NCBI GenBank assembly: GCA_023300375.1
Contig: JALZWO010000007.1
Coordinates: 1-42,757, forward strand
DNA from: Granulosicoccus sp.
GTDB lineage: Bacteria; Pseudomonadota; Gammaproteobacteria; Granulosicoccales; Granulosicoccaceae
Direction of reading: 5' to 3'
Length of the DNA: 42,757 nt
A program made the translations under genes and the position numbers. A model generated the notes under the pieces. That model was not told where the DNA came from. It worked only from the letters and a program-made list of their open reading frames with translations, and did not search any database. Below, in pieces: positions 1-8,820 of the stretch (position 1 is its first letter; each line of letters starts with the position of its first letter).

Positions 1-318
1 ACTGTCATGTTCTATCTACCCCTCAACAATGAAGAAGTCAGCCCATTGGGCGATCACGTTTTATCGGTCACGGCTGTGCCTGTGGGATTGCTATTCGGCA
101 TCGTTGTATTGTTTCCTGCCATGCTCGGACAGATCTGGGGGGCAAGGCGTATTCCCGCACCCACAGCCTCACTATTAACCATGACTGAAATAATCGTTGC
201 CACACTATCGGCTGGTTGGTTAATTGGCACCGACCTTCCGCCCATATCCATACTCGGTGGAGTCATTATCATCGCCGCCGTGTTTCTGGACCTACATGCA
301 CAGCGTAAAAATACCTAA
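1..318 (+). CDS. EamA/DMT-family transporter, C-terminal part (5' end outside window)
   Basis: The reading frame is open from the first base and ends at 318, so this is the 3' part of a gene that starts outside the window. The visible 105 or so residues contain about three hydrophobic segments separated by short loops, with the line GARRIPAPTASLLTMTEII followed by a last helix (LGGVIIIAAVFLDL). This is the usual end of an EamA-domain (drug/metabolite transporter) protein, an inner-membrane permease of ten helices. The substrate cannot be read. Its stop codon overlaps the stop of the convergent tdm gene by four bases, leaving no room for a separate terminator between them. Confidence 0.75.
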   Translation, partial: TVMFYLPLNNEEVSPLGDHVLSVTAVPVGLLFGIVVLFPAMLGQIWGARRIPAPTASLLTMTEIIVATLSAGWLIGTDLPPISILGGVIIIAAVFLDLHAQRKNT

Positions 319-2699
319 GCTGGCTTTAGGTCATAGTTACCCTTAACGCGTTCTTTGGTTGGATCAAAGTGTGGCATACGCACAACTGTTGCCGCGAGTC
401 GCTTCTGCAAGCCATCAAGTTGCCCCACTTCAAGCTGGGTACCAATATCAGCATGAGTGACATCGATGCGCGCCAGAGCTATAGTTTTACCTAGAATGGG
501 TGACTTGACTGCAGAGGTCACTTCACCTACCTGTGCTCGTCCAACTCTTACGCAGTCGCCCGATGAAGGCACCACACCGCCATCAAGTTCCAAGCCCATT
601 AACACACGTTGCGGCTGCAACTTACGTTGTTCCAGAATGGCTCTGCCGACGAAGTCATCTTCCTTCGATTTCAACGGCACAGTAAATCCTATACCTGCTT
701 CAAAAGGATCAGTTCTATCGTCGAATTCATAGCCTGCGAAAATCAAACCGCTCTCGATGCGCAGCATGTCTAATGCCGCTAACCCTAATGGTGCCATTCC
801 ATGAGGGGCGCCAGCTTTCCAGAGCGTATCGAACACCACTTTGGCATCTTTGGGATGACAGAAAATTTCATAGCCCAGCTCACCGGAATATCCTGTTCTG
901 CTGACAACCACTGCAGCTCCATGAAAATCTCCCACACGTGCCACACTAAAACGAAACCAACCAAGTTCATTTATTGTCGGCTGCGTAGGAGCAGTCCAGA
1001 AAACATCGGATAGTATCTTTCGTGAAAGCGGTCCTTGCACGGCTACATTACACAGTTGTCTGGTGCTGTCACGGACCCACGCATTCATACTGTGTTGTTG
1101 CGCCAGTTCTCGCAGCGCAAGACCACTGTCATCGTTACCACCGATCCAACGAAAGTTATCATCACCTAAACGAAATACCGTACCGTCATCAATCATCCCA
1201 CCATGCTCAAAGCACATGGCTGTATAAACCACCTGCCCCACAGCAAGTTTCTTCATATTACGTGTTACAGCCAACTGCATCAGCGCCTCCGCATCAGGAC
1301 CAGTAACCTCGTATTTACGCAAAGGTGAAAGATCCATGATAGCTGCCTTCTCCCGGCACGCCCAATACTCGGCAATAGTGCCATGCTGAGTCATGGTGTT
1401 AGCTAACCAATAGCCGTTGTACTCTATAAAGTCTCTGGTATGTTCTGCAAAGCAGGCATGGAAACCTGTTTCCTGTGTTTCTTCCACATCTGCCTCCGGG
1501 GTTTTTCTGAATCCAATGGAACGTTTAAATGATTGCTGCTTATCGTAAACACGTGTCTGTATATCTGTCGGATTCCAGCCATTGGCAGCATCCACATCAC
1601 AAGGGCAAGCCGTGGCGATACAGACCAGATCCGTCAGTGCTCGCAACAGAACAAAGTCTCCAGGGCGTGACCAGGGGTCGTCCATAAGAATGGCATTGGT
1701 ATCATCAAGCAGTGTATTAAAAAAGAAATTAATTGCTGGCCACCCACCTCTGGGTCGGATACCAAAACGATCAAATTGCTGATTTATATTGTCACTACAG
1801 TTGATGTGTCCTGGGTAACCCAAGTCTTCATAGTAACGAGCAGTGCAAGCCAAACCAAACGTATCGTGTCGACCACAGGTATCCTGCACAATCTCAACTA
1901 ATGGCTCGTGATCGCTGCTGTAGTATTTTGAGAAAATACCCGGAGCCGGGTATAAAGAGCCACCCAGAGAACGAGTCGTTGTTGGATCAATGTCTCGCTC
2001 AAGCCCTTTGTCTAATGCACGAGCCGACAGGGCTTGAAAATCAGAACACTCTCTGCCCTGAACATCCAGAATTTGCACAAATTGTCCGGCTTTAACTTCA
2101 AAAGCTACAGCATTGCCAGGTTGAATATTTTCATCTAACAAAGGATCGGCCAAGGGTGCTGGAGCTTGCAGCTTATCTGCGGTGCTTCGAACTGTCGCTC
2201 TTTCAATGAATACAATGACATCAGTTAATGTGTTCTGGGATTCTGGGCTCATAGGCTCACCATGCGCCGCTATGCACAGCAATCCAGCAGTCATAGCCGT
2301 TACCGATCGAAGCTCACCAGCCATCGATTGACCATCAAACAACGCAACACTGTCAGCGTTCGCCAAAGAAAAACCTGCAGCCTCTAGCAAACCTAACACT
2401 CGCAAGCCGCTCGCCCCTCCGTGTTTCAAGGTATTTTGCAAACCGGTCGCCACACCTTTACCAGTGGCTCCCAACACGCCTGCATCTGATGCGCCATCGG
2501 GTGCAAAATGCACTAGCTCAACAGCTTGCAGACCCGCCACATCCAAAACGTTGATAATATCTCCCGCCTCCACTTCCAGAGCACGCGACCCACCACCCGG
2601 GATAGTATGCCTTTCGACGTTGTCTGGCAGAACAGGGAGGCCTGGGACGTTAACGCCTGAGCGAGAGAACGATGCTGTAACGGTGTCAATATCAATCAT
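315..2699 (-). CDS. tdm: Trimethylamine N-oxide demethylase (DUF1989-GcvT fusion)
   Basis: Predicted cytoplasmic TMAO demethylase (aldolase), TMAO to dimethylamine plus formaldehyde, 794 residues. Residues 20-180 look like a degenerate copy of the DUF1989 fold without cysteines. Residues 185-385 are a full DUF1989 domain with candidate metal-binding cysteines at 275 (DTCGRHD) and 360/365/367 (CIATACPCD). Residues 410-790 are a GcvT-type folate-binding aminomethyltransferase domain with the family line SRTGYSGELGYEIF at 600-613. This architecture is the one described for Tdm of Methylocella and Ruegeria, where the C-terminal domain is thought to pass formaldehyde to tetrahydrofolate. The start is supported by AGGA about seven bases upstream and lies inside the end of tmoW (8-base overlap), so the genes are cotranscribed. 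A plain GcvT-like enzyme is the alternative, but the importer and dmm genes nearby favour Tdm. Confidence 0.88.
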   Translation of the reverse strand: MIDIDTVTASFSRSGVNVPGLPVLPDNVERHTIPGGGSRALEVEAGDIINVLDVAGLQAVELVHFAPDGASDAGVLGATGKGVATGLQNTLKHGGASGLRVLGLLEAAGFSLANADSVALFDGQSMAGELRSVTAMTAGLLCIAAHGEPMSPESQNTLTDVIVFIERATVRSTADKLQAPAPLADPLLDENIQPGNAVAFEVKAGQFVQILDVQGRECSDFQALSARALDKGLERDIDPTTTRSLGGSLYPAPGIFSKYYSSDHEPLVEIVQDTCGRHDTFGLACTARYYEDLGYPGHINCSDNINQQFDRFGIRPRGGWPAINFFFNTLLDDTNAILMDDPWSRPGDFVLLRALTDLVCIATACPCDVDAANGWNPTDIQTRVYDKQQSFKRSIGFRKTPEADVEETQETGFHACFAEHTRDFIEYNGYWLANTMTQHGTIAEYWACREKAAIMDLSPLRKYEVTGPDAEALMQLAVTRNMKKLAVGQVVYTAMCFEHGGMIDDGTVFRLGDDNFRWIGGNDDSGLALRELAQQHSMNAWVRDSTRQLCNVAVQGPLSRKILSDVFWTAPTQPTINELGWFRFSVARVGDFHGAAVVVSRTGYSGELGYEIFCHPKDAKVVFDTLWKAGAPHGMAPLGLAALDMLRIESGLIFAGYEFDDRTDPFEAGIGFTVPLKSKEDDFVGRAILEQRKLQPQRVLMGLELDGGVVPSSGDCVRVGRAQVGEVTSAVKSPILGKTIALARIDVTHADIGTQLEVGQLDGLQKRLAATVVRMPHFDPTKERVKGNYDLKPA

Positions 2700-4689
2700 G
2701 ATTTTCCTGCCGATAGCTGTGCTGTTTACGCCAAGCCTTAATTAAACGATCGGAGATCATGCCTAGAAACGCAATGCACAAGCCAGCTACTAGTGCACGT
2801 CCCGTTTTATTGCCCGTACGCGCTCGGTTGATTTCCGAACCAAGGTCTTGAGTTCCTATTAAGGCGGTAATAGCCACCATAAATAGCGCCATGAAGATAA
2901 CCTGATTAATACCAAGCATAATTTCTGGCGCAGCCAGAGGCAACTCTACTTTACGCAACTGCTGCCAGCGAGTTGCACCCTGCTGTATGGCTGCCTCACG
3001 AATAGAAAAAGGCACATTGCGAAAGCCCAGATTCGTGTAACGAATCATAGGCACAAGAGCAAAAGCAAGTACAGCAATGATAGCGGAGATATCACTAACC
3101 TTGAACAACATAATCACCGGTATCAGGTAAATAAACGATGGAAACGTTTGAAAGAAATCACACGTTAAAATGATGTAACGAGATAATCGTTCATTTTTAG
3201 ATGCTATTAATCCAATAGGAAAACCCACCACTATGCAAAAAACAGCAGCACTACCGATCATGTAAATTGTGATCATGGTCTCTTTCCACAGACCGGTTAG
3301 CAGTGGAAAGCTGATCATCAAACCAACAGCCAACGATAACTTCCACCCACCCAATCGATAACCCAGTAATACCACTAAGCCAATAAATGTTGGCCAAGGT
3401 ATCGACAGCATGAATTTCTTGATAGGTATCAATATATCAATCAGGACAAAATTTCTAAATCCCTGAACATTGTCGTACCAGTTGAGCAACACCCAATCAA
3501 CACCTGCATCCCACATAGGCGCGGTAGTTAAGGGCCACTCCTTTGGCAAGACTCGAAGCGCAGGTACTAGCCACGCTAACACGATGGACGCGATCACAAA
3601 CGCTGCCGCAAATACCAAATGCTTGTGCTTCGCCATCCAAGGCAGGCTTTGATCGATGTATTGTTTAGGCTTGTGTGCGTAGGCTGCACTAAGCCTATCA
3701 AGCGCTACAGCGATAACAACGATAGCGAGTCCTTGCTCAAGCGCCTTGCCTAATTTTAAGGTTTGCAGAGAGTTCAGTAATTCATTGCCTAGTCCTGAGG
3801 CTCCAATCAATGAAGCAAGCACAATCATGGCAAGCGTTTGCATAATGCCCTGATTCAAACCCACCAGCACTGTCGAGCGAGAGGTAGGGACCTTTACTCG
3901 CCACAGCATTTGCCGAGGCGTACAACCCGCCATCTCACCCGCCTCAATAACTTCATTGGGCACCGTTTTCAAACCCAGTAATATACAGCGTGCTACAGGT
4001 GGCACTGCAAATACAGAAACAGCCAACATAGCGGGTACATCGCCTATACCGAATAGCACGACTATTGGCACCATGTAGGCAAATGGGGGCATAGCCTGCA
4101 TGAGATCAAAAAACGGCGTTATGAACCGCTCAGCACGTAGGCTCTTTGACATGCGTATCGCCAATAACAAGCCGATCGTGAACACCAGCGGTACAGTCAA
4201 CAGGACCAATGAAAAGGTATCCATTGCCGGTCGCCATACACTGAACATAGATAAATAGAGAAACGAGCCACCCGCAATCATGGCCATGCGCCACCCTGCA
4301 ACCCAGTGACCTAGAATGGCCATTAATCCAACCACTGTGATCCATGGTAGGGGATCAACGCCAATTCGAAAACCATCGAAAAAAATGCCGTCGGTAAACG
4401 AGAGTTGATACTCAAATACTTTGATCATGCCGCGAGTAATATCGGTGGGCACAAATTCGTAGGACTGACCTTTGAAAAAAGTCACGCCATAAACAAGCCA
4501 TTCGAAAAAATCTGTTATCCAGTCTTTTAAGGGTATGACCCATTTGCGTGGATATTTAGCTACCCAAGCAAATTGTCCCTTAGCCAATATGCCAGCAATT
4601 ATGATTACAGCTACCAGCACGAGATAGATCAGATTCCGCTTAGCGGGCAGAGCACCAGATTGCTTGACCACTGGAGTTGAAGTATTCAT
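2692..4689 (-). CDS. tmoW: TMAO/quaternary-amine ABC transporter permease, tandem double permease
   Basis: Inner-membrane permease of 665 residues made of two complete BPD_transp_1 units in one chain, which is about twice a ProW/OpuAB protein. EAA coupling loops, which contact the ATPase, are at about residues 249-268 (EAGEMAGCTPRQMLWRVKVP) and 564-583 (REAAIQQGATRWQQLRKVEL). A hydrophobic N-terminal helix at 20-36 precedes the first unit. Because both halves sit in one polypeptide, a single copy could form the whole channel. The start shares one base with the tmoV stop (TAATG), so translation is probably coupled. Glycine betaine/proline transporters are the closest well-known relatives. The assignment to TMAO rests on tdm following directly and on the double-length form known for TmoW. 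Confidence 0.85.
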   Translation of the reverse strand: MNTSTPVVKQSGALPAKRNLIYLVLVAVIIIAGILAKGQFAWVAKYPRKWVIPLKDWITDFFEWLVYGVTFFKGQSYEFVPTDITRGMIKVFEYQLSFTDGIFFDGFRIGVDPLPWITVVGLMAILGHWVAGWRMAMIAGGSFLYLSMFSVWRPAMDTFSLVLLTVPLVFTIGLLLAIRMSKSLRAERFITPFFDLMQAMPPFAYMVPIVVLFGIGDVPAMLAVSVFAVPPVARCILLGLKTVPNEVIEAGEMAGCTPRQMLWRVKVPTSRSTVLVGLNQGIMQTLAMIVLASLIGASGLGNELLNSLQTLKLGKALEQGLAIVVIAVALDRLSAAYAHKPKQYIDQSLPWMAKHKHLVFAAAFVIASIVLAWLVPALRVLPKEWPLTTAPMWDAGVDWVLLNWYDNVQGFRNFVLIDILIPIKKFMLSIPWPTFIGLVVLLGYRLGGWKLSLAVGLMISFPLLTGLWKETMITIYMIGSAAVFCIVVGFPIGLIASKNERLSRYIILTCDFFQTFPSFIYLIPVIMLFKVSDISAIIAVLAFALVPMIRYTNLGFRNVPFSIREAAIQQGATRWQQLRKVELPLAAPEIMLGINQVIFMALFMVAITALIGTQDLGSEINRARTGNKTGRALVAGLCIAFLGMISDRLIKAWRKQHSYRQENHD

Positions 4690-5723
4690 TAGTCAGCAAA
4701 AAGAACGCTGACCAGCTTTTCTCTATCAATCGAGCCAAGCAGAGTTCCTTCCTTGTCTTTCACTGGAAGGGCCTTTTCACTCATCATTATACGTTTAGCG
4801 ACATCCTCTAAAACAGCATTAGCCATGACAGGTTCCTGGCTTGTATCTACAGCTCCGACTTCATTCATGATTCTGCCAACACTAATTAGCTTAGCTTTTG
4901 GCGCGTTCTCGACAAACGCTTTTACATAGTCAGTAGCTGGGTTGGTGACAAGCTCTTCCGGTGTGCCAATCTGAACCAGCTCGCCATCCTTCATGATGGC
5001 TATACGATCACCCAAGCGCACGGCTTCATCAAAATCGTGAGTAACGAACACGATGGATTTATTTAATTTCGATTGCAAGCGCATAAATTCATCTTGCATT
5101 TCCCTCCGAATTAACGGGTCTAGCGCAGAAAAAGGCTCATCCAAGAACCACACTTCAGGTTCAACTGCCAGGCTGCGAGCGATACCTACTCGCTGTTGCT
5201 GACCACCTGACATCTCTCGTGGAAAATAACTTTCCCGCCCTGACAATCCCACTAGCTCAATCAGCTCACGCGCCTTGGCAATACGGGTTTCGCTATCCTT
5301 GCCCTGAATTTCTAAGGGGAAGGCGATATTTTCGAGCACAGTACGGTGAGGTAGCAGGCCGAAGTGTTGGAACACCATGCCCATCTTGTGACGCCGCAGC
5401 TCACCTAATTCGCGAGCTTTGATCTTGGTAATATCTACACCATTAAAAAACACCTCACCAACTGTCGGCGTCAGCAGCTGTGTTATGCAACGCAGCATGG
5501 TGGATTTGCCTGAACCACTAAGACCCATAATCATCAGTATTTCGTTCTGATGCACATCCAGGCTGACATCCCTAACAGCACCAATCAAACCAGCGGCATC
5601 AATCTGCTCCATGGTGGGGCGATTGTTGTGCTTCTTGAGGAACTGATTAGCGCCTTTACCGAACAACTGCCACACATGCCGACATGAGATTTTGACGTTG
5701 TTGTCGTTGTCTTCTTTTCTCAT
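4689..5723 (-). CDS. tmoV: TMAO/quaternary-amine ABC transporter ATP-binding protein
   Basis: ProV/OpuAA-type ATPase of 344 residues that would energise the permease at the cytoplasmic face. Walker A LSGSGKST is at 68-75, the ABC signature MSGGQQQR at 171-178, Walker B ending in LDEP near 194-197, and the switch histidine in VTHD near 227-230. An N-terminal extension of about 50 residues (VWQLFGKGANQFLKKHN) is typical of ProV. The C-terminal 60 residues (from RIMNEVGAV) resemble a shortened CBS region, which in OpuA-type systems senses ionic conditions; only about one motif is left here. It lies 108 bases downstream of tmoX with a strong stem-loop between them, and its stop overlaps the tmoW start. 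Confidence 0.87.
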   Translation of the reverse strand: MRKEDNDNNVKISCRHVWQLFGKGANQFLKKHNNRPTMEQIDAAGLIGAVRDVSLDVHQNEILMIMGLSGSGKSTMLRCITQLLTPTVGEVFFNGVDITKIKARELGELRRHKMGMVFQHFGLLPHRTVLENIAFPLEIQGKDSETRIAKARELIELVGLSGRESYFPREMSGGQQQRVGIARSLAVEPEVWFLDEPFSALDPLIRREMQDEFMRLQSKLNKSIVFVTHDFDEAVRLGDRIAIMKDGELVQIGTPEELVTNPATDYVKAFVENAPKAKLISVGRIMNEVGAVDTSQEPVMANAVLEDVAKRIMMSEKALPVKDKEGTLLGSIDREKLVSVLFAD

Positions 5724-5764
5724 ACGACTTGCAATAGTGAACTAGAAATTGTGGACTGGAATGT

Positions 5765-5800
5765 TGGCACTTGGGCGAATCACCAGTGGCCCAAATGCCA
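5765..5800 (-). promoter_or_regulatory. Stem-loop between tmoX and tmoV
   Basis: TGGCACTTGGGC (5765-5776) and GCCCAAATGCCA (5789-5800) form a 12-pair stem with a 12-base loop. The single C/A mismatch on the plus strand becomes a G-U pair in the minus-strand RNA, so the structure is complete only in the transcript of the tmo operon. There is no U-run. Such hairpins between a binding-protein gene and its transporter genes commonly stabilise the upstream message, giving more binding protein than permease. That role is inferred here. Confidence 0.6.
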
Positions 5801-5831
5801 CAGTGCTAGCTAGAAATACTAGGCAGCTTAA

Positions 5832-6800
5832 CTAAGCAGCACACTCTGGGACCCAACTATCAGCCACTTCCTGATTGGATTCAATCCACTTAGCTGCAGC
5901 TGCATCATGATCTAGACCATCGACATCAACCATCGCCGCAGCTGCATCAATCATTGGCCCCGTAAAATCAATATTGCTAATCAGATCATTTGCACACGGG
6001 TACTTATCAGCAAATCCAGCCCAAAGACCCTTCTTCAGGTATCCACCTACCGCGGCCCCACAGTCGTTGGCCATATCAGGATTAATACCCCAAGATGGAT
6101 CCGTTACACATTTATTGTCTGCATCACGCCGTGGGAATTCAATGAATTTTCCTGGGTATGCAGCGCCAACCCAGTTAGGAGCCCAGTTGAATAAGATGAT
6201 GGGCTCTTTTCTTGCTGCCGCTGATTTCAACTCACCGAACAGTGCATCAGCAGAACCCGCATTAACGATGACAACGTCAAGACCAAGTGCTTCGATCCGC
6301 TCAACATCTTCGGGATGCCACTCTGCAGGGCCAGACAAATACCGCGCACTGGGTGAAGTTTCTGGCGTTGATAGCAATTCAGCGCAGTCATTTAACGCTG
6401 TGTAGTCAGGAAGCCCCGGGCAAAGCTCCTCGACGTAGTCTGGGTACCACCACTCTTCTCGAGTGGTCGCTTGATGGCTTCCGCCATCAATCATACGTCC
6501 AGCTTCAACTTCTTTCATAAAGCTAGCATTCATAGAGCCTTCCCAAACTTCCATTTGCAGATGCGCGTCCCCAGTGCCCATAGCCGCGAATTGGCTTTGA
6601 GTATCTAGTGTCACTAGTTCAGTGTTGTAGCCAATCTGGTCCAGCATGAGTTTGGCAACGCGCGCCAGAACCTTCTGGCTTGACCAGTTATTGTCAATGA
6701 CCTGAATTGGATCTTCTGATTCAGCCGCTACGGCGAACATGGGGGTCATGGAAGCTGCAGCGATCGCTGCAACAGTCAGTTTCATCATTCTGTTTTTCAT
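5832..6800 (-). CDS. tmoX: TMAO/quaternary-amine ABC transporter periplasmic binding protein
   Basis: OpuAC-type substrate-binding protein of 322 residues. Residues 1-26 form a Sec signal peptide (MKNRMMKLTVAAIAAA, cleavage probably after AVAA). The mature part is rich in tryptophans suited to an aromatic cage for a methylated ammonium or amine-oxide group: W39, W86, W117/W118 (EEWWYP), W206 and W210 (NWAPNWVG). An in-frame start ten codons further upstream (6830) was set aside, because the start at 6800 has a GGAG motif at proper distance and opens directly on the signal peptide. It is the first gene of the minus arm (tmoX-tmoV-tmoW-tdm), divergent from mgsA. TMAO is inferred from context; glycine betaine or choline remain possible ligands. 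Confidence 0.85.
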   Translation of the reverse strand: MKNRMMKLTVAAIAAASMTPMFAVAAESEDPIQVIDNNWSSQKVLARVAKLMLDQIGYNTELVTLDTQSQFAAMGTGDAHLQMEVWEGSMNASFMKEVEAGRMIDGGSHQATTREEWWYPDYVEELCPGLPDYTALNDCAELLSTPETSPSARYLSGPAEWHPEDVERIEALGLDVVIVNAGSADALFGELKSAAARKEPIILFNWAPNWVGAAYPGKFIEFPRRDADNKCVTDPSWGINPDMANDCGAAVGGYLKKGLWAGFADKYPCANDLISNIDFTGPMIDAAAAMVDVDGLDHDAAAAKWIESNQEVADSWVPECAA

Positions 6801-6956
6801 GGTGTATTTCTCCACTCTCAACGGGGGCAATTATTCGACAAACGTCTGCTCATCCGAATGACAGGCCCCTCTTAAGCGGGTGCTTCCATCGCTTGTTAAA
6901 ATCTTCAGGCCTCAAATGGTGTTCCACCAAGGCACAAGACCTAACCGGACGCGCTT

Positions 6957-6973
6957 GGCAAACTGTACACCAA
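6957..6973 (-). promoter_or_regulatory. Sigma-54-like -24/-12 element upstream of tmoX
   Basis: Read on the minus strand the bases are TTGGTGTACAGTTTGCC, with the GG-N10-GC spacing and the TTGG...TTGC core of sigma-54 promoters. Transcription would start about 145 bases upstream of tmoX. The match was found by eye in one place and no activator site was identified, so it is a candidate only. Confidence 0.4.
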
Positions 6974-6974
6974 T

Positions 6975-6991
6975 TTTTCATGAAATGAAAA
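6975..6991. promoter_or_regulatory. Inverted repeat (possible operator) in the tmoX-mgsA divergent region
   Basis: TTTTCAT, a 3-base spacer GAA, then ATGAAAA form a perfect 7+7 inverted repeat. It lies in the 268-base region shared by the two divergent arms, directly upstream of the sigma-54-like element, where a regulator could control both directions. The arms are AT-rich, so chance is not excluded. Confidence 0.35.
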
Positions 6992-7068
6992 TCTAATTCC
7001 TGTGTTGAAAGACGAGCCAACAGGTGATAGGGTTCATCGATCAAATTGACCAACTGCTATCGTTTGCC

Positions 7069-8037
7069 ATGTGTGGAATTGCCGGGCTGTACCTGAAAAA
7101 CCCAGATTTGTTTTCAAGCCTGGGAAAGTTGTTTAAACCCATGCTTATAGAGATGACCAGTCGCGGTCCCGATTCTGCGGGCATAGCCATCTACAGAAAC
7201 CCCGTTGCAGCTGGCAATACCAAATTTTCTCTCGCTCACGACTCAACAGAGTACGACTGGGCGTCTTTGGCAAAAGCGCTTGATGCTGAACTCAAAGGTA
7301 GCAGTTCCATCACGCGTATTGATACACATGCCCTGCTCATTAGCGATGGCGACGAGAGTCATGTGAAGCATTGGCTGTCGAACTACGATGCAACAGTTCG
7401 CCTTGTAGGCAGCGGAAACAGTGTTGAAATCTATAAAGAGACTGGCTTACCTGAAGATGTTTATGCACGCTTTAATTTGGAAGGAGCAGCCGGCCAACAC
7501 ATGATTGGACACACACGCATGGCCACAGAAAGTGCGGTCACTTCAGCTGGCTCTCACCCTTTTGCCACAGGCGCTGATCTGTGTCTGGTGCACAACGGAT
7601 CACTGTCCAATCACAACCGATTACGTGAAGAACTCAAACGCAAAGGCGTCAGTTTCGGTAGCGAAAATGACAGCGAAGTGGCGGCCGCCTACCTGACCTG
7701 GAAGCTGCGCCAAGGTATTCCATTAAAACAAGCTCTTGAAGATGCTTTGAAAGATCTGGACGGCTTTTTCACCTTTTGCATAGGCACTAGCGATGGATTT
7801 GCGGTGGTACGTGACCCCATAGCCTGCAAACACGCAGTCATGGCCGAAACTGATGACTGGGTGGCCATGGCCACAGAATTCAGAGCCATCGCTACCCTAC
7901 CTGGCGCTGATACAGCGCGTATTTGGGAACCTAAACCCGCTACGGTTTACGCTTGGGGGAATGAGTCAGTAAACGCGCAGATGGAAGCACCTATCCAATC
8001 CTCCGTCGAAGCCCCCTCTGCAGGAGCTACACATTGA
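7069..8037 (+). CDS. mgsA: N-methylglutamate synthase subunit A (class II glutamine amidotransferase)
   Basis: Ntn-type glutamine amidotransferase domain, 322 residues, corresponding to MgsA or GlxB. The chain must start at MCGIAG (7069), because after Met removal the Cys becomes the N-terminal nucleophile; the longer frame opening with GTG at 7024 would bury it. Further family residues are GHTRMATES (147-155), HNGSLSNHN (175-183) and ENDSEV (199-204). In N-methylglutamate synthase the amidotransferase, GXGXG and FMN modules of glutamate synthase are three separate polypeptides, encoded here by this gene and the next two in order. It would act on gamma-glutamylmethylamide or methylamine plus glutamate. 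Alternative name in rhizobia: glxB. No strong ribosome-binding site is visible. Confidence 0.82.
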   Translation: MCGIAGLYLKNPDLFSSLGKLFKPMLIEMTSRGPDSAGIAIYRNPVAAGNTKFSLAHDSTEYDWASLAKALDAELKGSSSITRIDTHALLISDGDESHVKHWLSNYDATVRLVGSGNSVEIYKETGLPEDVYARFNLEGAAGQHMIGHTRMATESAVTSAGSHPFATGADLCLVHNGSLSNHNRLREELKRKGVSFGSENDSEVAAAYLTWKLRQGIPLKQALEDALKDLDGFFTFCIGTSDGFAVVRDPIACKHAVMAETDDWVAMATEFRAIATLPGADTARIWEPKPATVYAWGNESVNAQMEAPIQSSVEAPSAGATH

Positions 8038-8717
8038 ACTCGCTCGATCTACAAACACTCGGTTTACGCGCTATAAATCAAAAGCTTCAATCTCTGGAAG
8101 CAAAAACTAACGAGCGTGAATGGACCATCACCAATCCGATGGGACAACACGCCATAGCGTGCGGACTCACGGTTCCGATTGAAATCACGGTGGACGGGCA
8201 TGCTGGATTCTATTGCGCAGGTATGAATCAGGAAGCGACAGTCACCATCAATGGCCATGCAGGAGTGGGTGTGGCTGAGAACATGATGAGTGGTCTAGTG
8301 CGTGTCAAAGGCAATGCAAGCCAATCAGCTGGCGCTACAGCTCACGGGGGCTTACTAGTGATAGAAGGAGATGCCTCATCTCGTTGTGGTATATCGATGA
8401 AGGGCATAGACATCGTTGTAGGCGGATCGGTTGGGCACATGTCAGGCTTCATGGCGCAATTGGGCCACATGGTCATTTGCGGTGATGCTGGAGAGGCATT
8501 AGGGGATTCAATTTACGAAGCCAAACTCTATGTAGCGGGCTCTGTAGAGAGTCTAGGCGCAGATTGTATAGAGAAAGAGATGACAGACGACCACATGAAC
8601 ACGTTGGCTGGCTTGCTTGAAAAAGCGGGTATTAACAAGGACGCACATTCATTTCGTCGTTACGGCTCAGCCAGAAAACTCTATAACTTCGATATCGATA
8701 AAGCAGACGCTTATTAG
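8034..8717 (+). CDS. mgsB: N-methylglutamate synthase subunit B (GXGXG domain)
   Basis: Protein of 227 residues matching the GXGXG beta-helix domain of glutamate synthase (MgsB/GlxC). It shows successive turns GHAG, GNAS, GDAS, GSVG and GDAG between about residues 54 and 155. It is a structural module that joins the amidotransferase and FMN subunits. The start is a TTG at 8034 overlapping the mgsA stop (TTGA), with AGGAG at 8022-8026 and an 8-base spacing; the first ATG lies far into the conserved domain. This argues for translational coupling and fixed stoichiometry with MgsA. Confidence 0.82.
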   Translation: MNSLDLQTLGLRAINQKLQSLEAKTNEREWTITNPMGQHAIACGLTVPIEITVDGHAGFYCAGMNQEATVTINGHAGVGVAENMMSGLVRVKGNASQSAGATAHGGLLVIEGDASSRCGISMKGIDIVVGGSVGHMSGFMAQLGHMVICGDAGEALGDSIYEAKLYVAGSVESLGADCIEKEMTDDHMNTLAGLLEKAGINKDAHSFRRYGSARKLYNFDIDKADAY

Positions 8718-8820
8718 AGGCCTTAACGGGTTGCCTTAGAGGCTACCTCCCTTGCTTATCGCCTTTGGTACACAGCGATTTCACACTTTAGATCACGGCT
8801 AGAATTCTTGAATAAAACCT

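Noticed and set aside
2692-6800. Plain glycine betaine/proline (ProVWX) importer
   Set aside because: Not excluded, but the double-length permease and the overlapping tdm gene point to the TMAO-type system.
7024-7068. N-terminal extension of mgsA from a GTG at 7024
   Set aside because: Class II amidotransferases need Cys directly after the initiator Met; MCGIAG at 7069 fits and the extension would block the active site.
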